Source of the DNA: Mycoplasmopsis columbina
Lineage (GTDB): Bacteria; Bacillota_I; Bacilli_A; Mycoplasmatales; Metamycoplasmataceae
DNA: 64,000 nt
Assembly (NCBI RefSeq): GCF_900660685.1
Contig: NZ_LR215041.1
Coordinates: 310,001 to 374,000 of the forward strand
Direction of reading: 5' to 3'
Shown: positions 1-10,290 of the stretch, piece by piece
Layout of the letters: each line of letters opens with the position of its first letter
How positions within the stretch are numbered: position 1 is the stretch's first letter
Made by a program: the position numbers and the translations under genes
Notes under the pieces: model-generated
Told to the model about the DNA's origin: nothing
The model's input: only the letters and a program-made list of their open reading frames with translations
Databases searched by the model: none

Positions 1-578
1 TATGAAAATATTCTGGAACTCCTGATTTTACCAATGATCATAATTTGACAGAAAATGGAGCAGGAACATTTGATTTCGATAAATTAGATCAGTCATTCAA
101 ATCTCTTAAATACATTCAACTTTACGGTAAAAAAGCTACAAAAACTAGAAAAACAGCATATTTAGAAAAAAATGGACAAGAAATTTTTCTAGGAGAAGTT
201 AGTGCCAAAAAAGATGATATTTTAAGAGGGACGTTAGCTTGAAATTATAGTTCTTATTCAAGATGAGTTCCAGAAATTGAGTATGATAATTTAACCTTGA
301 TGTATGGAGCTATTGAAGATCCATGAACAGGAGAATATACTCCAACATATGGTGGTTATGAAACAATTGGAATAAATGATTCAGATTTAAATCTAGTTTT
401 AAAAGATAATAATGGTAATGTAGTATATTCTTCATCATCAAAAATAAATAACATTGAATTTATTAAATATAAAGCAAAAAAAGACGGAATTTTTAAATGA
501 TATTTAGTTCAAAATTCTCCATTGGATAAAAATAAAACTATGGATGTTGCTTTCACACATAGCAAAGGAAAAAATTAG
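1..578 (+). CDS. C-terminal part of a secreted protein, possibly subtilisin-like protease
   Basis: The reading frame is open from base 3 to a TAG at 576-578 once TGA is read as Trp, and the 5' end lies outside the window. About 190 residues are visible. They look like a beta-rich exported domain: a segment RGTLAWNYSS, then DLNLVLKDNNGNVVYSSSS and a segment like NNIEFIKY. This order resembles the C-terminal beta-sandwich of mycoplasmal S8 subtilisin-like proteases, but no catalytic Asp, His or Ser region lies in the window. The protease assignment is therefore an inference from a weak resemblance. A hairpin terminator follows. Confidence 0.5.
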
Positions 579-610
579 AATTTGAATACTTCTAAAAATT
601 ATTGAAATCG

Positions 611-638
611 AAAAATGGTTTAGTGCCATTTTTCTTTT
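611..638 (+). terminator. Rho-independent terminator
   Basis: An AAAAATGG / CCATTTTT stem with a short loop is followed by a T-rich stretch. It lies about 30 bases after the stop of the first gene and before the start of the DUF2188-like gene. Confidence 0.7.
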
Positions 639-763
639 ATATTAGAAAGAAACTTTTAACTTCTTCTTTTTTATTTGCCAATTTCTGCTTAATTTTATTT
701 TATAATTTTATTTATTGCAAATATTTATTATGCAAGAATAAGTAAAATAAAAGAAAGGCATTT

Positions 764-1027
764 ATGGCAACAGTTAAGACAAGTGAAGTTAAAGAAGAAA
801 AGAAAGAAGTTAAAAACTACCACGTAACACCTAAAAAGGATAGTTCAGATTGACAGGTTAAAGGTGCAGGTAATGATCGTGCAACTAAATTATTTAGTAC
901 ACAAAAAGAAGCAATTGCTTATGCAAGGGAATTAGCAGAAAAAAAATTTGGAACTGTTTACATTCATGGTGAAAATGGTAGAGTTAGAGACACTTTAAAA
1001 TTTGCTAATAAAAAACCTAAAAAATAA
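764..1027 (+). CDS. DUF2188 domain small protein
   Basis: This 87-residue protein starts at ATG 764 behind an AGAAAGG ribosome-binding site and ends at TAA 1025-1027. Residues about 18-80 match the DUF2188 pattern: YHVTPKKDSSDWQVKG, then RATKLFSTQKEAI with YARELAEKK, then VYIHGENGRVRD. The family is small and mostly beta-stranded with one helix, and has no assigned function. The N-terminus is a charged Lys/Glu stretch and the C-terminus is Lys-rich. It contains one TGA-Trp. The cardiolipin synthase starts only 3 bases after its stop, so the two are probably co-transcribed; whether they share a function is unknown. Confidence 0.85.
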
Positions 1028-1030
1028 TCA

Positions 1031-2545
1031 ATGAAAAAATTAATTAATTTATTTTTCTACGGCATTCAGGCCGTTTTATTTTTTGCCGTATTAATTGGAA
1101 TTTTTTATGGCGCTTATAAAGTGAACCGGAGCTACTTTATTTTCTTTGTTTTTTTAACCTATGGACTTAATGCAATTGTAACTTTAATTATTTTTAATCA
1201 AACACGAAGTGAATTGTCAAAATTATCTTGACTTTTGATCATTATTGTTTTCCCACTAGTGGGTCATGCAGCTTATTTTGCTTTTGGTAGTAAATATAAA
1301 AATAAAAGAGAAAAAAAATTAGTTAAAGATCCTACTTATCAACTTAAAACTTATCAACATTTATTTCAAACAAAAAGTTTATCAAATGATCAATTTGAAC
1401 ATTTGATAAACTTAAATGGTGGTGTAGCACTAGATGCCAATTATAAGTTTTATCAACACTCTGGCGACTATTTTACAGAGCTTTATGAAAATTTAAAAGA
1501 AGCCAAAAAACACATTTTTATTATTTCTTATATTATTAAACCTGGGGAAATTTTAGATGAACTTATTGAAATATTGAAAGAGAAAGCAAATCAAGGAGTG
1601 AAAATTTATTGATTAATTGATGATTTTGGTCGTACTTTAGTTAATAAACAAAAACATTTAAAAAAATTGTTAAATCACGGCAATATAGAAATTGTCTTTA
1701 TCTCTAAGGTATTTTATCCTTTTATCCATAGCCAAAATTTTTATCGTAATCATCAAAAATTTTATGTTATTGACTCTGAAATAGTTTTTGCAGGTGGCTG
1801 CAATATAAGTGATGAATATGTAGGTCTTTCAAAAAAATATGCGCACTGAATTGATCTTAATTATAGGCTTATTGGTCCACAAATTAATGCTTATATTTTA
1901 TTATTTTTAAGATCATGGAAACTTTGAGCAGATAAAAAAACTTCACTTGTTAATGATCCACAACACTTTTTTAACTTTAATACAGTAAATTTAGATAAAT
2001 ATGCTTTATCTTCATCACTTTTAGTTCACGAATCACCTGTTTATGATACGAGCCATTTAGAATACAATTTACTTGGAATGTTTGCGTTAGCTAAAAAATC
2101 TGTTCGTATTGTCACACCATATTTTTCAATTCCTTCTTCATTATTTAACATGCTCAAAATGCTACTTTTTGCAGGTATTGAAGTTGAAGTATATTTTCCA
2201 GGTTATCCTGATAAAAAAGTTTTCTGGAAAGCAAGTTTAAATATGCTCCAAAAACTTGAAAAATATGGCCTTAAATTGTATCTTTATAAAGATGGTTTCT
2301 TACACACTAAATGTGGCTTAATCGACGATAAAATAGCTTTTGTAGGCTCATCAAACACCGATATGCGTTCAATGTATGCACAATATGAAATTATGGACAT
2401 AGTAAAAGGTCAAGCAGTAGAAGAAATTAAAAACATTATTGATACTTATCAAAGCAAAAGTATTTTAAATAGTGATAATCCAATTAACAATAAAACTAAC
2501 TTATTTACAGACACTTTATATGAAGTAATGCGTCCTGTAGCTTAA
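1031..2545 (+). CDS. cls: Cardiolipin synthase (phospholipase D family)
   Basis: The product has 504 residues when TGA is read as Trp. Three hydrophobic segments lie at about 6-28, 34-55 and 66-84, as in bacterial cardiolipin synthases. Two phospholipase D half-sites follow. The first has NHQKFYVID near residue 240, then FAGGCN. The second has HTKCGLIDD near residue 425, then AFVGSSN. The paired HxK motifs form one active site that joins two phosphatidylglycerols, or transfers a phosphatidyl group, to make cardiolipin at the membrane. The length fits the family. It follows the DUF2188-like gene with a 3-base gap and ends at a perfect palindromic terminator. Confidence 0.93.
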
Positions 2546-2569
2546 ATGTGAAAATTTTCACATTTTTTA
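2546..2569 (+). terminator. Rho-independent terminator after cls
   Basis: The perfect palindrome TGTGAAAATTTTCACA is followed by a run of T directly after the cls stop codon. Confidence 0.75.
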
Positions 2570-2611
2570 TTTAACTTTTTTAACATCCTAAGAATATATT
2601 AAATACTATAT

Positions 2612-2617
2612 TACAAT
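2612..2617 (+). promoter_or_regulatory. Putative -10 box of nuclease gene
   Basis: TACAAT ends 7 bases before ATG 2625, and no Shine-Dalgarno sequence lies between them. If used, transcription would begin at or next to the start codon, giving a leaderless mRNA. Confidence 0.45.
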
Positions 2618-2624
2618 TAGATAC

Positions 2625-4691
2625 ATGAAAACAAATCAAGTGAAAAAAAGTAAAATTGGTAAAAAAATGATGTTTCTTGGTCCAATTGCATTAACATCAG
2701 TTTTAACCATGGTAGCTGCTTCTTGTCAAAAACAAGAAGAAGCTAAGCCAACTCCAGAACCAGTAGTTCCTGTAACTCCTGTTGTTCAGCCCTTAACACC
2801 AGTTGAAGATAAAAAGGAAGATACTACAGCATTAACAACAAGTGAAGGATTTGAAAATGCAACAAGTTATCTAACTTTAACAAGTGATAGTGTAATTCAA
2901 ACTATTGAAACTGCAGTTTCTGAAAATGCAAAAACAGAAAGCAAAAGAAAACCATATTCTTTTGTTTATGATCGCAATAATAAACAAATAGTTGTATTTA
3001 AAGGCCCAATTAATTGAACAGATGGCGAAAAAACAGCACTATACAATGTAGATGCTTCATTTTTAGGTAATAAGCAAATTGTAAATTTAAATAAACCAAC
3101 TTATCAAAAAAATGGAAGAAACAATTTAAGTTCAACAGTTGACCTAAGTATTAAAGATGGTATTTTGACTATTACTTTTAAATTAGCAACATATGATAGA
3201 AGTGGTAATCACCAAATCGATGAAATCAAATATGAAGCTAAATTTAAATTAACTAAAGATTCCCAGCAAAATAAAGAAACACCAAAAAATACTGAGGAGC
3301 CTAAAAATGTTGATGAGACTAATGATAAACCTAAATTAGTTACTAGCGAAGGTTTTAGCGATGCTTCAGAAAAGTTTACTTTAACTAATACAAGTGTTAT
3401 TGATCAAATTAAAGAGGCTGTTGAAGCAAATAAAGCATCAACTGAAACTAGAAAACCATATTCTTTTGTTTATGATCGTAATAATAAACAACTGGTTTTA
3501 TTCAAAGGTGCTATTAACTGAAAAACTGGAAATAGAACAGCTTTATATAACATTGATCCAAGTTTTTTAGGTTCAAAACAATTAGTTAATTTGAATAAAT
3601 CGACTTATGAAAAAAATGAAAAAATAAATTTAAACGCTACTTTAGATGTTGATATTCAAGATTCAAATATTTTTATAGTAACCTTTAAATTAGCTAAATA
3701 TGATAGAAGTGGTAATCATCAAATTGATGATGTTAAATATGAAGCAAAATTATTATTAGATAAATCAAATGCAAAATCTTCTTCATCAAATTCATCATCT
3801 GTGGAGCCTACTTCACCAACCAACGGTAATACCAACTATCAATCTGGTTCAATAGCATTAGATAAATATCTTTATGATGCATCAAACAATTATTATGCTT
3901 CCTTAGTTGGTAAAAGAGGTGAAGAACTTTTTAAAGCACTTCAAAGATTACAAGCAGGTAAAACAAATCAAATTCGTTCATATAATGATTTGTATAAAGT
4001 TTATAAAATAGCTTTTATTGATAAAGAATTAGAAAATGATGGAACTATTTTAGATATTTATAGTGAAAATCCTAATGGAAAAGATCCATATAATTTTTTA
4101 CCTAATGAATATGAAGGTACAGGTGGTCACAATACTGGAATGCGTTTAAAAGATGGTGAAGCAGAAACATTTAACAGAGAACATATTGTGCCTCAATCAT
4201 GATTTAATAAAGCAAATCCTACAAGAAATGATCCACATTTTATTTGACCAACAGATAAAATTGTAAACAATAGACGTGGAAATTTACCTCATTTTACAGT
4301 TTCTAATCCTGAATGAACTTCTTTAAATGGAACTAAAGTTGGGGGGGGCAATGCTGAACCTATTGACTTTTTTAAAGGTGATGTAGCAAGAGCTTATTTT
4401 TACTTTCAAGCAACTCACCACAATGCACTAAGTAAAGGAGGTTCACAAGTTTTTGAAAGTGCTTTTCCATATTTTAATCAAAGATATCTAAATGAATATA
4501 TGAAATGAGCACATCAAGATAGTGTAGATCTAATCGAAATTCATAGAAACAATGCCATTGCACAACAATATGATAAATTTGATGGTTTAAGAAATCCATT
4601 TATTGATTATCCTGATTTAGTTGATTTAATTTGAGGATCAGGTGATAAAGTTTTCGAAAACCGGGGAATTTTGATAGGTATTAAACAATAA
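2625..4691 (+). CDS. Surface lipoprotein nuclease, endonuclease I (EndA) family, with duplicated N-terminal domain
   Basis: The product has 688 residues. An N-terminal lipoprotein signal ends in MVAASC (Cys near residue 34), then a Pro/Glu-rich linker. A domain of about 145 residues occurs twice, at about 69-213 and 238-381; both copies have KPYSFVYDRNNKQ, FKG.INW, ALYN.D.SFLG and YDRSGNHQID. A Ser-rich linker leads to the nuclease domain, about 410-688. This carries the beta-beta-alpha-Me core: FNREHIVPQSWF around residue 520, then a nearby segment NNRRGNLPH. Such enzymes cut host nucleic acids at the mycoplasma surface to supply precursors. A G8 tract at 4341-4348 encodes residues 573-575, very unusual in this AT-rich DNA. 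Confidence 0.9.
2830..3770 (+). repeat. Two-copy protein repeat in nuclease lipoprotein
   Basis: Copy 1 runs from about 2830 to 3262 and copy 2 from about 3336 to 3770. Each encodes about 145 residues of a beta-rich module with nearly the same motif order. The copies have diverged at the DNA level, so the duplication is old. Confidence 0.85.
4341..4348 (+). repeat. G8 homopolymer inside nuclease coding region
   Basis: Eight consecutive G residues lie in frame within the nuclease domain. A one-base slip would change the frame and remove roughly the last 115 residues. Confidence 0.8.
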
Positions 4692-4696
4692 TAAAG

Positions 4697-4722
4697 AAAC
4701 TGCTAAAAGCAGTTTTTTATTA
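4697..4722 (+). terminator. Rho-independent terminator after nuclease gene
   Basis: An AAACTGC / GCAGTTT stem with loop TAAAA is followed by T residues, a few bases after the nuclease stop. Confidence 0.75.
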
Positions 4723-4767
4723 TTCAATATTTTTATAGGCGGAAAAGTAAAAAAATAAAAGTTCTTA

Positions 4768-4773
4768 TATAAT
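4768..4773 (+). promoter_or_regulatory. -10 box of fused kinase gene
   Basis: TATAAT ends 6 bases before ATG 4780 without a Shine-Dalgarno sequence, again consistent with a leaderless transcript. Confidence 0.55.
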
Positions 4774-4779
4774 TTAATT

Positions 4780-6225
4780 ATGCTAGATATTCATTCATTG
4801 AACTTAGATAAAAAAATTATTGACAAGTTTCAGGAAATTAATCAAAAATTTGATGGAAATATTTTACTAAAAGAGCTTTTTTATAATGGTTTTCATAACA
4901 CCACATTCTTAATTGAATTGAACAATGAACTTTATCAATTAAGAATTAATAATAATGATTTTGTAGATCATTTAGTTGAAGAAAAAATTCTAAAAAATAA
5001 TCCTGATTATATTTTTTATCATCAAGGTTCATTTTTAAAAAAATGATTTGTTGGAAAAACTTTAAATGAGATTAAAGTTACTAAAAAAATTCAATTAGCA
5101 GTTCTTAAAGAATTAAAAAAATTTCAAAGCAAAACAATTTTAGATTTACCAATAATTAATTGATATACATATGGATCAATAAACAAAAAGTATGATAATT
5201 TTGTAAAAGAATTAATGAGTAAAAATTTAGTAACTACTCATGGCGATTTAAGTCCCAAAAATATTTTAATTAATGAAAAAAATCAAGTTAAATTTATTGA
5301 TTTTGAGTGAGTTAGAAAAAATCATTTTGCTTTTGATTTAATTACTTTAGTGGAAAATGCATCTTTTTCATGAGAAATTATCAAAGAAGTTTTTAATATT
5401 ACTGATACAGAAATTAAAAAAATTACTTATGTTAGTCAAAAATTTAGAGAATATGGGTATAAGAAAAAATATGCACATTTTGATTTTCAAAAAATGAATT
5501 TAAAAGAAATAGAAGGTGGATTATCTAATCGAAATTTTAAATTAAACAACTACTTTATTCAGTATAAAAATCAAAATAAATTTAACTTTAAAATATCTAC
5601 AAACAAGTTAAATAAATTAAATTTTGTACCTTTAAATCTTTATGAAGACAAAAAAATAATTATTAGAAATTTCATTGATAAACAAGAAATTAATTTTCAC
5701 AGAAAAAGTATTTTAAAACAAGTTGCGCAAAACTTAAAACAACTTCATACTGTTAAAGTAAAAACTAAACAAAGCAACATTTATAAAAGAGTAATTTTTT
5801 ATGGAAATAAAAGTAACAAATGAAAAGAAATAGATATATTTTTCGGTAAAAAAAATGTAGAAAAAATTTTAAATTTTATTAAAAACATTCCCAGCGAAGT
5901 TCTTTCACATAATGATTTGAATGAAGCAAATGTTTTATTAGATTTAAATAATAAAGCGTGATTTATCGATTTTGAATATATGGGATTTAATCATCCGTAT
6001 TTTGATTTAGCATATTTTTCTTCTGCAACTTTTTTAAAGTCTAATGAGGAAAAATATTTACTTGAAAAATATACTGATAAAATTGATTATCGTACGTATT
6101 ATCAATATAAGTGTATTGTTAATTTTTATGGTTTAATTTGAATGCTTTATTTAAGGCCTAATGCAAAAATTTCTGATAATAAAATGAATATAAAAAACAT
6201 TAAAAAATACTTAAAATATTTATAA
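4780..6225 (+). CDS. Tandem fusion of two choline-kinase/APH-like domains (LicA-like)
   Basis: One open frame of 481 residues holds two phosphotransferase units. The first, about 1-238, has THGDLSPKNI, then KFIDFEW: the catalytic HGD..N and the metal-binding Asp of the choline kinase/aminoglycoside phosphotransferase fold. The second, about 239-481, starts with the nucleotide-loop pattern EGGLSNRNFKL and has LSHNDLNEANVLL, WFIDFEY and a segment like HPYFDLAYF. The family phosphorylates small hydroxylated or amino compounds such as choline or ethanolamine. Family members usually have one domain per chain. The first unit has a less obvious nucleotide loop (ELFYNGFHNTTF) and may differ in activity. 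The substrate is not known. It converges with P69, with a shared terminator between. Confidence 0.8.
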
Positions 6226-6258
6226 AAAAATGCAATTATTTCACTAATTGCATTTTTT
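6225..6258. terminator. Bidirectional terminator between kinase fusion and P69
   Basis: AAAAAATGCAATTA and TAATTGCATTTTTT form a stem with A and T runs on both sides. It serves the + strand kinase and overlaps the end of the - strand permease gene. Confidence 0.75.
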
Positions 6259-8059
6259 GTTTTTTCTTTTGTATTAATAAATTAATGTGTTTTCTAATTC
6301 AACTATAAAGTAGAATGAAATCACCATCTTTTTTACCTTTTAAGTAGTGATTAATAATAAAAGAACTAAAAACATTGATTGCGAAAATTGTTCAAGTTGC
6401 AACTCAGATATAAGCCATTGCTTTATATGGTCTAAATGCTAAGGGATTAAGATATTCTTGTATTTTACTTCCTATTACCAATTCATTATATGAAAAAACA
6501 CTATAAGTAATTGAATTTCTAAATGCTATTTCAAAATAGAGAAGAAGTAAAGAAAGATAATCATTTTTAATTGCCGGTAACATGTAATGACGATAAATAT
6601 AAAATTTTGAATAACCTTGCAATTTCAGTGATTTTAAAATTTCTTCATCTACATTGTCAATTGCTTCTCATAACTGTTTCACTAGTGAAGTAGTTTCATT
6701 TAGTCCTAAAATTAAAATTAAAAGAAAAAGAGGAGAAGTAAAAATAGGATTAAAAATATAAAAGTAAACTAGTGAAGGAATAACTCTTAAAATGGAATTA
6801 AAAATTCTAGTAAAAATTGCTGCATATAAATTATTAATTTTTATAGAACAAAATGGTAACAAAATAAATGTAGTAACAATTGTTAAAGTCAAAGAAAGTA
6901 TTGCAAATTTAAATGATTGCAAAATTTGTAAAAAAGGATTCAAAGTAATATCGCTACTTGTTAAATTAAAAACACTTCAATCAGGGTTAAATCAGGCTTT
7001 AAAGAAATTTTGCAACTGAAATAAATTTTTATAAGCATTTCCTGCTTCAACAAAAACATAAATTGAAAAGAGTGAAATTGTTAGAAGCAAAATTGTTTTA
7101 ATTATAAATTTTCAATTTTTTTTCTTAGCTAATTGTTCATACAAAGCCAAATCATTTTTCTTTATTTTTTCAAAGTTTATTTTTTGACTTTTACTTTCAA
7201 AAAGATATTTTTTGAGAATTAAATTAAGAATTTCTAAGATAATAATCGCACTACTTAAGACAATTAAGGGAATAAGTAATTGATTAAAATTGGCAGTAAC
7301 ACTTGCGCCATGATTAATTAAAACTCCAATTCCCGCAGCACCTAAAGTTGCCAAAATTGATGCTCAACGCATATTTGATTCTGTTGAATATAAAAACAAA
7401 GAAATATAACGATTAACTATTCGTGGAAAAATTTCTTTTCGAAAAGCATGAAATTTACTATTTCCTTGATTTAGAGAAACATAAAAAGGAGTGGGATCGA
7501 TATTTTGAACTATTTCAATGTAATATTTATGCAACCAAAGTCATGAAAATCACATAAATATAAGTAATAAAGCCTTATCTGATTCAAAAACCATAGTAAA
7601 AAGCATGATAAAAATTAATTCAGGAATAGCTCTTAAAAATAGCATAATGCCACGAGCAAAAAAACTATAAATTTTATTAGTGAATTGTCTATTCGTACCT
7701 AAAGCTGTCAAAGTTGCTAAAAGAAAACCAATAAAAGTTCCGGCAATCGAATATTTAAGAGTGTCAAAGAGTAATTTGAATGAATAAAGTCACAAATTAT
7801 TCTTTAATTCATCTGCTCCATATGTACTTTGATTAATGGGGCGAAAAAGATTTTTTAAATTATTTATAAAAGTTTTTTGTCCAAATTCATTATTATGTAG
7901 TGATCAATCTAAAGTGGCAAATAGATAAATAATAATTGCAACAGAGAAAAAAATTAAAAGTCTTTTATAAATACTTCTTAATTTGTAAGTTGTTGCACTA
8001 TTTTTACCTTCATATCTATAAAAAAGGATTTTATGTAAAAATTGTTTAATTTTTAGCAT
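6236..8059 (-). CDS. ABC transporter permease P69 (fused double PhnE-like permease)
   Basis: The 607-residue membrane protein starts at ATG 8059, overlapping the end of the ATPase gene by 14 bases, and ends at TAA 6236-6238. It contains two copies of a phosphonate-type permease. The first half has LRAIPELIF and then a coupling segment ending LGAAGIGVLI. The second has LRVIPSLVY and a coupling segment LQGYSKFYIYRHYMLPAIK; its glycine-rich end is degraded to YNELVIGSKI. Each half has several hydrophobic helices. This matches P69 of the mycoplasmal P37/P29/P69 system, which would form the membrane channel with the P29 ATPase and the P37 binding lipoprotein. Confidence 0.85.
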
Positions 8060-8795
8060 TAATAATTTGCTCCAAATCTTTTTGATCTATATTTTCAATT
8101 GTAGAATCGAGAGCAATGGTTTTGTTTTTAATTACAATTACACGATCAAAATAATTTTTAATTAAAGATAAATCATGAATATTAACTAAAATAGTTATTT
8201 TCTTTTCATTTTTTAAATTTTTTAAAATAGTTAATACTTCTTTAGCACTTTTATTATCTAAATTAGCTGTTGGTTCATCCGCCAAAATTAAATTTACCTT
8301 TTTTATAAGTAATTTGGTAATTTCCACTCTTTGTTGTTGACCACCACTTAATTCACTAATACGATAAAAAGCCTTGTCTAAAATGTTCAAACTATCTAAA
8401 GTTTGAAAAATATTTATCTTTTGTTCTTTAGTTAAATAACCCAAAATTTTAAAGAAGTAATTTTTATATTGCACTATTGAACGTTTTATGTTTGTATAAA
8501 CATCATCAGTAAGTAACAAATTAGGTTTTTGCGTTAAAAAACCTAATTGATTCATAATATTTTTTCAATTTTTTTTATTTAAATTTCAAATGTTTTGATT
8601 ATTAAATTTAACTTCACCTTGAATTGGTTTTAAATTTTTAACTATTGTTTTAAATAAAGTGCTTTTTCCAACTCCTGAATGACCAATGATTGCGACCATT
8701 TCGCCTTTTTTAAAGGTTAAATTGATATTCTCTAAAATTACATCTTTACTTTTAGGATATTTAATTTTGAGATTAGAAAGTTCTAAAAAATTCAT
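8046..8795 (-). CDS. ABC transporter ATP-binding protein P29 (PhnC-like)
   Basis: The 249-residue product has all ABC ATPase motifs: Walker A GHSGVGKST at about 38-46, signature LSGGQQQR, Walker B LILADEPT, and a switch His in NIHDLS. It lies between the substrate-binding lipoprotein and the double permease, starting 7 bases after the P37 stop and overlapping P69 by 14 bases, so the three are one operon. It resembles phosphonate-type (PhnC) ATPases, as P29 does in related mycoplasmas. It hydrolyses ATP to drive import of the P37 ligand, probably thiamine or its phosphates given the upstream riboswitch. Confidence 0.92.
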
Positions 8796-8802
8796 TTAAA
8801 AA

Positions 8803-10134
8803 TTAAATTTCTGGAATTAAATTTTCAGAATATGCTTCTTTATTTTCAGCAAGTAATTGTAATTGAATAAATTTTTTAAAGTTTTCTAAAGATGTTGGCA
8901 TAAACTTGTTATATCCTGTGTAAATGCCATATGTATTTTCTTCAATGCTTAATGAAGTTAAGGCTTGACTAATTAAATTAATTTGAATTTGACTTAGACC
9001 AGCTCTTGCAAATACTGCATCATATGGTGCGGGATTAGTCACAGTTAAAACTCTTACAACATCGTTAGTTTTGCTATCATATTTTTTACCTTCACTTTCA
9101 ATATATGCAGAAGGTTGGTAATAGCCTTTTGCTCAGTCTCCAGCAGTTCAGTTAAATGCTCCTTCATCATCAAAAGCAATATGTTTTGTTGTTAATCCAC
9201 TATTAACTTTTCCAATTTGTTCACCAGCTCCAGCTTGTGTGACTAAAGTTTCATTATTTAATTTAGTTTTAATTTCATCAATAGATTTATCAAAGTGTCT
9301 TGCTAGTAAAGCAACTTGATATCTATATTTTCCACCGCTACTGTCTTTTCCTTTAATGACACCATGAGACAAGAATTTATCTAAATCTTTTGCTTCTCAA
9401 TCAGCAATAATTTGTTTTCTTTTTTCTTCATTTCCAGAGATCAAAATAGCACCATGATACATATAAGTTATATTTTTAGATGCGGTTGGTTCATAATAAA
9501 ATTTTGCATATTTTGATCCATCTCATTGTAATTGTGGATCATTTGTACTTCATGTTGGAAATTCGCCATGAGCGTTAAATTGCAATTGATTTTCTCTTTC
9601 TGCAATTAATCTTAATGGATCACTTTCACCACCATCTTTGTAAATACTATCTCCATTATCTGATCAAGTGAATTTTAAAGTTGCAGTTTGTGCAACTAAT
9701 TGAGGTGTAAATTTTGCTAATTCGGCTTCTGTATCGACTTGTTCAATAAATGCTGAATAGTTTAAAACTGCCACATCTGTATCTAACTTACTACTTTGAA
9801 GATTTTGAAGAGTTTGTTGTTTATCATCTGCAACGTTAATTTTAAATTTAACATCAGGTAAATTTTTAGTTTTTTCATCTGCATTTTTTAATTCTTTAAA
9901 TTTTGTTTCTAATTTTTTTAGAAAATTGGTTTCAACTTCAGTACCTCTAAAACCATCATTGAATCAACTATTTACAAGCGTAATTTCGCTATCCCAATCT
10001 CTTTGCTTGTTGTCTAAATCAGTAATTTTAGTAACAGTTTCTTTAGTTGTACATGAAATAGCAACTAAAGGTGTTGCAATAGCAGTCATAGTTAAAAGTG
10101 AACTGCTTAAAATCATTTTTTTAGTTTTTGTCAT
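8803..10134 (-). CDS. p37: P37/Cypl-like substrate-binding lipoprotein, probable thiamine (pyrophosphate) binder
   Basis: This 443-residue lipoprotein has a signal MTKTKKMILSSSLL and lipobox LVAISC (Cys near residue 28). The mature part resembles phosphonate-type periplasmic-binding proteins, with NPAPYDAVFARAGLSQ near the C-terminus. It is the first gene of the P37-P29-P69 operon. In Mycoplasma hyorhinis the P37 homologue (Cypl) was crystallised with a thiamine-type ligand; here a TPP riboswitch directly upstream supports the same substrate. ATG 10134 is chosen because the signal peptide begins there. An in-frame TTG at 10161 would add nine residues but has no ribosome-binding site. The only GAGAGG lies inside the regulatory hairpin, 18 bases before the ATG. 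Confidence 0.88.
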
Positions 10135-10142
10135 AAATAATA

Positions 10143-10178
10143 TAAAAAAATATCCTCTCAAAATTTAACAGGGGGATA
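10143..10178 (-). terminator. Expression-platform hairpin of the TPP riboswitch
   Basis: On the minus strand AAAAATATCCCCC pairs with GAGGATATTTTTT across an AT-rich loop, followed by a T run that ends just before ATG 10134. It can act as an intrinsic terminator. Its 3' arm also holds GAGAGG, the only candidate ribosome-binding site, so it may hide that site as well. Confidence 0.7.
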
Positions 10179-10199
10179 TTTTTATTTCTTTATTTTGTA

Positions 10200-10284
10200 T
10201 AACTTAAGCGCCGCAAGCATTACCTTGATCCGCCTATAGGTATAATCTCAGCCATTATGTAAATAATAGCACCCCTGTCTCTTT
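10200..10284 (-). ncRNA. TPP (THI-box) riboswitch
   Basis: The minus strand carries the THI-box landmarks in order: GGGGTGC, GGCTGAGA, ATACC, then GGATCAAGGTAATGC and TTGCG. These correspond to the universally conserved CTGAGA, ACC and GATC..GG.AAT.C..GCG segments of the thiamine pyrophosphate aptamer. It sits between a TATAAT box and the P37 operon, with a terminator-like hairpin after it. The expected behaviour is repression of the transporter when TPP is plentiful. Confidence 0.9.
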
Positions 10285-10290
10285 AATTTT

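Noticed and set aside
4780-6225. Two independent kinase genes
   Set aside because: No TAA or TAG separates the halves; the ATG at 5494 has no ribosome-binding site and the frame is continuous.
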